DNA from: a virus
Length of the DNA: 46,397 nt
Virus record (IMG/VR): IMGVR_UViG_3300020470_000030
Span: 1-46,397 of that record
Strand: one strand, 5' to 3'
Shown: piece after piece, positions 42,780 through 46,397 of the stretch
Position numbering within the stretch: the stretch's first letter is position 1
Layout: each line of letters begins with the position of its first letter
The notes under the pieces: model-generated
Told to the model about the DNA's origin: nothing
Databases searched by the model: none
Seen by the model: the letters and a program-made list of their open reading frames with translations, nothing else
Translations under genes and position numbers: made by a program

Positions 42780-43081
42780 AATGTTTTATCGGAATTGGAG
42801 TCATCTTCCAATTGTACCACTTCATCTTTTATTTGTCCAGAAGCTGGTACAAAAGTGTACTCGTTCTTCCATCTATACGGCGTATTATTTAGCTCTGATT
42901 TAAAAACTGGTTTAGGATCTGCAATATCTATGTCGGTAGAATCACACCAACTATCAAGGGTACTAAGCATTTCCGTCATTTGACGTAATACATTAGAATC
43001 ATCCTCTGGTGCAGAATAACCAAGGGCCTTTCTAAGCTCTTGTTGAGCATTAGTCAGGTGCATCTTTGATACTGTGTTCAT
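42770..43081 (-). CDS. Small hypothetical protein
   Basis: A 103-residue acidic protein. The ATG at 43081 is preferred because GAGGAAAAAG lies directly upstream; an internal ATG at 43063 is the alternative. It starts with a helix (NAQQELRKALGYSAPED) and continues with a Trp-containing acidic stretch. It overlaps the deformylase by 32 nt and heme oxygenase by 10 nt. Unknown function. Confidence 0.55.
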   Translation of the reverse strand: MNTVSKMHLTNAQQELRKALGYSAPEDDSNVLRQMTEMLSTLDSWCDSTDIDIADPKPVFKSELNNTPYRWKNEYTFVPASGQIKDEVVQLEDDSNSDKTLWK

Positions 43082-43514
43082 CTTTTTCCTCTAAGTAGTC
43101 TACAAATAGGATCCCATCTAAATGGTCGATTTCGTGCTGCACCACACGGGCCAATAATCCATCAAGTCGCCAATGTTTGTACTTGCCTTTTATATTCTGA
43201 AACTTAACCTTAATTTCTTTTGGTCTGGATATTTCGCCGTGTTCGTCTGGAACACTTAAGCAAGCTTCATCAAATAAACATTCTTCTGTACTTCTCCAAG
43301 TTATCTTTGGGTTTACCATCATGAGAGCTTTTCCCTCTTCATCAATGGTGATAACTCTTTTATTAATGCCTATTTGTGGTGCAGCTAATCCGATCCCTTC
43401 ATATTTATACATTGCGATACTCATCGTATCATAAAGCTCACGAATAGAGTCGTCAACAGAAGTTACTTCTTCTGAAACAACTCTTAAACAATCATCACCA
43501 ATGAGTCTAATCAC
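43050..43514 (-). CDS. def: Peptide deformylase
   Basis: A 154-residue protein with all three metal motifs: G40-IGLAAPQ47, E83-A-C85-L-S87 (usually EGCLS), and H127-E-I-D-H131. It removes the formyl group from new proteins. Phage deformylases of this short type, lacking a C-terminal extension, are known from cyanophages, where they favour photosystem proteins such as D1. Complete. Confidence 0.92.
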   Translation of the reverse strand: MIRLIGDDCLRVVSEEVTSVDDSIRELYDTMSIAMYKYEGIGLAAPQIGINKRVITIDEEGKALMMVNPKITWRSTEECLFDEACLSVPDEHGEISRPKEIKVKFQNIKGKYKHWRLDGLLARVVQHEIDHLDGILFVDYLEEKDEHSIKDAPD

Positions 43515-44089
43515 TTTTTCTTAGATTTCTCTTCTGCCTCGTGTCTGGCTCTATCTAAAGCCATTCTAATTGCTTTTGCCCTTGTAATAGTCTCAATATC
43601 ATCATCAGGGTCTTTAGAATTCTTTACTAAGTTATCTGCCTGTGAAATAACTCTTCGGTTATCAGATGCATCGCCTGGATGTATCCTATGCCATCTATCT
43701 TTATATTTCTTTCTATTTTTCTGTCCGCTAATATGATCTACATCATGCTGTTGTCCAGTTTCCTTTGATTTCTTTTGAGCTTCAGATCTCTGTGCTCTCT
43801 TCCTTGCTCTCTCAATTTTCAATGCTGCTGCAGCAGTCTCTTTCCAATTAGGCTGAAGATTTCTCTTTCCATGATCTTCAAGTTCCTGTTTAGTGAGGGA
43901 TTTCATTACACTCCCTCTTCTTTTTGCTTGTCCTTTTCTCTTTTCTTTAGAAACAGGATGCCAATGTCCACCTCCCTTATTGCTTATAATCCAATCATCA
44001 GGATTATCTTTTTCCTGACGCATTTTTTCAGCGTCCTCTTTAGAACGTATCGTTCTTGCTTCGTGCAGAAATCGTTGAAAACTTTTCAT
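43511..44089 (-). CDS. HNH-like basic protein with capsid-targeting-like N-terminus
   Basis: A 192-residue, Lys/Arg-rich protein. The first residues MKSFQRFLHEA resemble the T4 capsid-targeting sequence (MKTYQEFIAEA), which directs proteins into the prohead and is cut after Glu by gp21 (L/I-x-E). The C-terminal part contains H115-D-V-D118-H119-I, WHRIHPGDASDNRRV and SQADN. H119, N144 and N153, with nine residues between the last two, fit an HNN variant of the HNH nuclease fold. A packaged, injected DNA-acting protein is therefore possible. Both readings are by pattern and unproven. Confidence 0.5.
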   Translation of the reverse strand: MKSFQRFLHEARTIRSKEDAEKMRQEKDNPDDWIISNKGGGHWHPVSKEKRKGQAKRRGSVMKSLTKQELEDHGKRNLQPNWKETAAAALKIERARKRAQRSEAQKKSKETGQQHDVDHISGQKNRKKYKDRWHRIHPGDASDNRRVISQADNLVKNSKDPDDDIETITRAKAIRMALDRARHEAEEKSKKK

Positions 44090-44097
44090 ACGATTAT

Positions 44098-44448
44098 TTA
44101 TGCTAAAACAGCAGCTCCTCCTTCATCATCATCATCTTCGTCTTCAATCTCTGTAGTACCTTCTTCATCCTTTAAAGTCTGTATACGATCCTGCATAGAC
44201 TTATATAATGGATCTTGAGGTTCTGGTTCTTTCTCAAAATTAACAACTAATAACTCATCCCCAGTCTTAACTTCTGCCATTTCTGGATGCATTGGTCTCT
44301 TTACTTCTACCTTACCAACTTCAAATTCTCCATTATATGATGAAGTTGATGTATTCATAGCTCCCCATCCTTTTGCCATTGTACGTATTGCCCATACCAA
44401 AAGGATAAACCACGATAATGTAAAAATTAAGTCAGTTATTGGATTCAT
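44098..44448 (-). CDS. Membrane-anchored cyanophage protein
   Basis: A 116-residue protein with an N-terminal span (LIFTLSWFILLVWAIRTM), a soluble part with the motif KRPMHPEMAEVKTGDELLVV, and a highly acidic C-terminus. The HPEM...GDELLVVNF block recurs in T4-like cyanophages. It overlaps the Ycf35-like gene by 4 nt. Function unknown. Confidence 0.65.
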   Translation of the reverse strand: MNPITDLIFTLSWFILLVWAIRTMAKGWGAMNTSTSSYNGEFEVGKVEVKRPMHPEMAEVKTGDELLVVNFEKEPEPQDPLYKSMQDRIQTLKDEEGTTEIEDEDDDDEGGAAVLA

Positions 44449-44828
44449 GTCCAGCGACTTACTACTAACTCTATATCATTATTAATTTTAGTCGATTCTG
44501 ACTCAATTGTAAAGCCTTTCTCCTCAATAGCAGCTTCTATTGTAACTTTAGCGTACTGTTGAGTAAGTTTTTCAATAAACCTATTTACTGGAACATCCAA
44601 ATCCCAAGCATCTAATTCAGCAACTAACTCATATGTCTCTGTTTCTTTATTCCGCTTAAATCCGACCTCATCATTAATGGCTACTTCAACCTGCCATTGC
44701 TTATGATCGTGGTTAGAAGGATTTTCTAATAATACATTTTCTTGAACTTCGTGTCCGAGCACATTTAGTGCTTTAATCAGAAACGGTCGCTCTTTGATCT
44801 TGGTCTTGATGCAAGTGAAGTGTGACAT
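44445..44828 (-). CDS. Ycf35-like protein (DUF1257)
   Basis: A 127-residue protein matching DUF1257: MSHFTCIKTKIKERPFLIKA, VAINDEVGFKRN, YELVAELDAWDLDVPVNRF, QQYAKVTIEAAIEEKGF, ELVVSRW. This family is encoded in cyanobacteria and in some plastids as ycf35, with unknown function. Directly upstream is a DUF2997 protein, the usual neighbour in cyanobacteria, so the pair appears to have been acquired together. The genes overlap by 56 nt. Confidence 0.82.
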   Translation of the reverse strand: MSHFTCIKTKIKERPFLIKALNVLGHEVQENVLLENPSNHDHKQWQVEVAINDEVGFKRNKETETYELVAELDAWDLDVPVNRFIEKLTQQYAKVTIEAAIEEKGFTIESESTKINNDIELVVSRWT

Positions 44829-44988
44829 TTTCGTAGTACTCTGGTTTATATGATCGGGACTCTACTTTACCCAATTTCTCCTCTATCTCTTCTGTTATCT
44901 TTAGACATTCACCCGATTTTGCACCAAGTACCTCTTCAATCACAGTACCATCCTGTTTAATGATAAATTTGATACTCTCTTGTGACAT
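44773..44988 (-). CDS. DUF2997 family protein
   Basis: A 71-residue protein with the DUF2997 order: IKFIIKQDGTVIEEVLGAKS, GECLKITEEIEEKLGKVESR, and the YKPEYYE ending. The last ~20 residues (LHLHQDQDQRATVSD) extend past the usual end into the start of the Ycf35-like gene, so the C-terminus differs from cyanobacterial relatives. An ATAAATAT element lies 18 nt upstream. Function unknown. Confidence 0.8.
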   Translation of the reverse strand: MSQESIKFIIKQDGTVIEEVLGAKSGECLKITEEIEEKLGKVESRSYKPEYYENVTLHLHQDQDQRATVSD

Positions 44989-45012
44989 TTTCGTTACATA
45001 AAGCCATATTTA

Positions 45013-45351
45013 TCATCTGCCAGGTATATATCTCTGCGCCTTCTGTGCCGTATCCTGAATCAGGGGCATCATATCATTTTCAACCTTTTCGATAACATCA
45101 TCTATAACGTTAACATCCAAATCCATGAATGGTGGGATGATTCCAAGGATTCTTAGTAAACCATCCAAAAATAACGCTAAACAAATAAACCCAAGAATCA
45201 TACTAATGATGGTTGCTTTGAAGTTGTGATCTGCCATCGATTTTTCATCAATAGCTCGTGCTTCTTCTAAAGCCTCTGCGATCATTTTATCAACTTCCGC
45301 CTTGGTATAGAAATCACCTATAATAGGGATATCGTGTCTATCTGGAGTCAT
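45013..45351 (-). CDS. Membrane protein with central span
   Basis: A 112-residue protein: soluble N-terminus with a helix (KAEVDKMIAEALEEARAID), one membrane hairpin or span at about 47-72 (ATIISMILGFICLALFLDGLL), then a helical C-terminus. The start overlaps a CTAAATAA element by proximity (4 nt), so that element is probably not its promoter. A bidirectional terminator lies just upstream. Function unknown. Confidence 0.65.
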   Translation of the reverse strand: MTPDRHDIPIIGDFYTKAEVDKMIAEALEEARAIDEKSMADHNFKATIISMILGFICLALFLDGLLRILGIIPPFMDLDVNVIDDVIEKVENDMMPLIQDTAQKAQRYIPGR

Positions 45352-45384
45352 GATGTTATTTAGAGCTGACCCTGTGGGTCAAAA

Positions 45385-45416
45385 AATAGCCTGAATTTTT
45401 ATTCGGGCTTTTTTGG
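45385..45416. terminator. Bidirectional terminator
   Basis: A stem AGCCTGAA/TTCGGGCT (45388-45395 with 45402-45409, one G-T pair) is followed by T6 on the plus strand and by A-T6 on the minus strand. A second short stem GACCC/GGGTC (45368-45380) lies next to it. It separates the small-gene group at 45437-46176 from the gene at 45351. Confidence 0.8.
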
Positions 45417-45436
45417 AAATAAAAGCTGAATTTCCC

Positions 45437-45583
45437 TCAGTATCTATGAGGGATCTTGTGATAATCAGTGGTTGAATCCTCATCCTCTGACTTAGTTTCC
45501 GTTTCCTCAATAAGACCTTCTTCTTTAAGTTTCTTATAGTTATAACAACCATCAAAAGAGGGTTTGAATTTAGGTTCAGTCAT
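45437..45583 (-). CDS. Small acidic protein
   Basis: A 48-residue frame from the ATG at 45583, overlapping the upstream 30-codon frame by ATGA and ending just before the terminator. The product starts MTEPKFKPSFDGCYNYKKLK and continues Glu/Thr/Asp-rich. Supported by coupling and position; function unknown. Confidence 0.55.
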   Translation of the reverse strand: MTEPKFKPSFDGCYNYKKLKEEGLIEETETKSEDEDSTTDYHKIPHRY

Positions 45584-45672
45584 GGATTAGCATGGGGATC
45601 ATAGTGGCGCATGTAAGCAGTGAACAACAGTGCTCCTGTTGCCATTGCAATGGGAATTAAAAATACTGGCAT
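45580..45672 (-). CDS. Tiny membrane protein
   Basis: A 30-residue frame: MPVFLIPIAMATGALLFTAY followed by MRHYDPHANP. It is essentially one membrane helix with a short cytosolic end and shares ATGA with the next gene. Tiny single-span proteins are common in cyanophages and in photosynthetic complexes, but no relation can be shown. Confidence 0.5.
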   Translation of the reverse strand: MPVFLIPIAMATGALLFTAYMRHYDPHANP

Positions 45673-45718
45673 ACTTCTGATGATTTACAATTCTATTGTA
45701 CCATCTGTCTCGTATTTG

Positions 45719-45874
45719 TCAATAATACGGATCATCATCGTAATCATCAAAGGGGTCTGGAAGTCCTTGAGTCTTAATATCTAACTGTTCCTCAAGAAAA
45801 AGAATCTGTTCTTTCAGTCTCTTAACCTCTGCTTCCAGATACCATATCTTATTCTGTTTGGTGTCCGTATCCAT
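45719..45874 (-). CDS. Small coiled-coil protein
   Basis: A 51-residue frame from the ATG at 45874: MDTDTKQNKIWYLEAEVKRL begins a clear coiled coil continuing through KEQILFLEEQLDI, followed by an Asp/Tyr-rich tail. It lies 40 nt downstream of the next terminator. Function unknown. Confidence 0.55.
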   Translation of the reverse strand: MDTDTKQNKIWYLEAEVKRLKEQILFLEEQLDIKTQGLPDPFDDYDDDPYY

Positions 45875-45911
45875 TATATCATAACAACTTTTAACTATTT
45901 ACCACAATATA

Positions 45912-45941
45912 AAACCCCGATTTTTGGTCGGGGTTTATTTT
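45912..45941. terminator. Bidirectional terminator
   Basis: A perfect 9-bp stem AAACCCCGA/TCGGGGTTT (45912-45920 with 45928-45936) with a 7-nt loop and T- or A-rich flanks on either side. It ends the unit containing the gene at 45994-46176. Confidence 0.85.
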
Positions 45942-45993
45942 AAACAGACGGGTTTACTATTTAATTTTTAGTATTAAATTTTTTTTACTTGGC

Positions 45994-46176
45994 TTATCCT
46001 GTGCGAAGTATTTCTCCACACACTCTTCTACACTGATTAGCATTGTCATCGCAATCAATTAGACAATCAAAATAGTCATCCATCAATTCATCCGTGTTGT
46101 TGAAATGCAACTCCGCAGACATATCTTCGTGATGTATCCATTCTGCCATCTGATTGTGTGACATTAGGTTTTTCAT
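45994..46176 (-). CDS. Small conserved-looking protein with Cys pairs
   Basis: A 60-residue protein with a strong GGAGGG ribosome site 5 nt before the ATG at 46176, which decides against a GTG start at 46188. It contains MAEWIHHEDMSAELHFNN and the acidic DYFDCLIDCDD, then NQCRRVCG, four cysteines in two pairs, possibly a small metal site. It is flanked by a terminator and by a region without a clear gene, so it is a monocistronic unit. Function unknown. Confidence 0.65.
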   Translation of the reverse strand: MKNLMSHNQMAEWIHHEDMSAELHFNNTDELMDDYFDCLIDCDDNANQCRRVCGEILRTG

Positions 46177-46188
46177 AGAACCCTCCAC

Positions 46189-46397
46189 CGAACGTTAGTT
46201 TGCATAATTTAGAGAATTTCAGTGCATCTTAGCCTCCGATATTCTACCACTATTTAGTCAGGAAAGCCTCACAAATGTGTTGAATTTAACATCTTGTAAA
46301 GGCGTAATAATACCCCAGTACTTGTACCTAAGTCTTTGGTGGGCAGTCGATCTGGAGGGTTCCTGTCATTGGTTGATGCATATGCTCAAGTAAATGA
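46189..46397. other. Intergenic region; possible end of an upstream gene
   Basis: No complete gene is seen. On the minus strand a frame entering from the window edge ends with TAG at 46328-46330 (last residues TGTLQIDCPPKT), which could be the C-terminus of the neighbouring gene. The rest (46189-46327) is a leader for the gene at 46176. It has A/T-rich elements such as CTAAATAG and TAGAAT but no consensus promoter. No tRNA fold found. Confidence 0.3.

Noticed and set aside
44095-44102. CATAAATA as a late promoter of the HNH-like gene
   Set aside because: It is 6 nt from the ATG at 44089 and lies in the end of a coupled gene, too close to serve that start.
45355-45363. CTAAATAAC as a promoter of the gene starting at 45351
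   Set aside because: It lies only 4 nt before the ATG, so a transcript starting downstream of it would lack the start codon.
1-46397. Classical defence, CRISPR, integrase or insertion elements
   Set aside because: I saw no direct repeat arrays, no transposase or integrase motifs and no attachment-like repeats on either strand.
1-46397. A methyltransferase partner for the MjaI-type endonuclease
   Set aside because: No protein in the window shows the DPPY/NPPY or FxGxG motifs expected of a DNA methyltransferase. One could still lie outside the window.

Overview
The window is a stretch of an AT-rich T4-like (myovirus) genome whose gene content points to a cyanophage of marine picocyanobacteria. 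The phage modules are T4-type: gp4, gp5 (OB part), gp26, gp27-like, gp32, gp33, gp48, gp53 and gp54. The cyanobacterial signature comes from transaldolase TalC, heme oxygenase, ThyX, PhoH, a DUF1825 protein, a Ycf35/DUF1257 plus DUF2997 pair, and a circularly permuted tmRNA whose tag begins ANNIV, as in cyanobacteria. No psbA, tRNA gene, CRISPR array or insertion sequence was seen.

Layout. (1) 1-2256, minus strand: three 2-oxoglutarate/Fe(II) oxygenase-like genes, a restriction endonuclease resembling the MjaI (CTAG) family, and two small genes. (2) 2331-3926, plus strand: a glycine-rich adhesin-like protein. (3) 3923-17102, minus: more oxygenase-like genes, a 2337-residue tail fibre with a C-terminal S74 self-cleaving chaperone, and the tmRNA. 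(4) 17102-30012, minus: baseplate, hub, spike and tail-tube-initiator genes, in which the T4 gp5 functions are spread over separate proteins. (5) 30046-33452, plus: gp4, an unknown protein, gp48 and gp53, ending at a bidirectional terminator. (6) 33485-46176, minus: replication, recombination and late-transcription genes (gp32, gp33, exonuclease, PhoH, ThyX), then auxiliary metabolic genes (glutaredoxin, TalC, heme oxygenase), peptide deformylase, and many small phage proteins packed with 1-50 nt overlaps.

Main discovery candidate. The gene at 1370-1900 looks like an MjaI-type endonuclease, whose founder cuts CTAG. Reading the whole window by eye I found no CTAG at all. CTA and TAG are both common, and base composition alone would predict on the order of 100-150 copies. 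A phage that has purged the site of its own endonuclease could attack host or competitor DNA without a methyltransferase. Other items of note: the tmRNA with an unusually long tag that does not end in AA, nine or ten oxygenase-like genes scattered between tail genes, the split gp5, and an HNH-like nuclease with what looks like a T4 capsid-targeting sequence.
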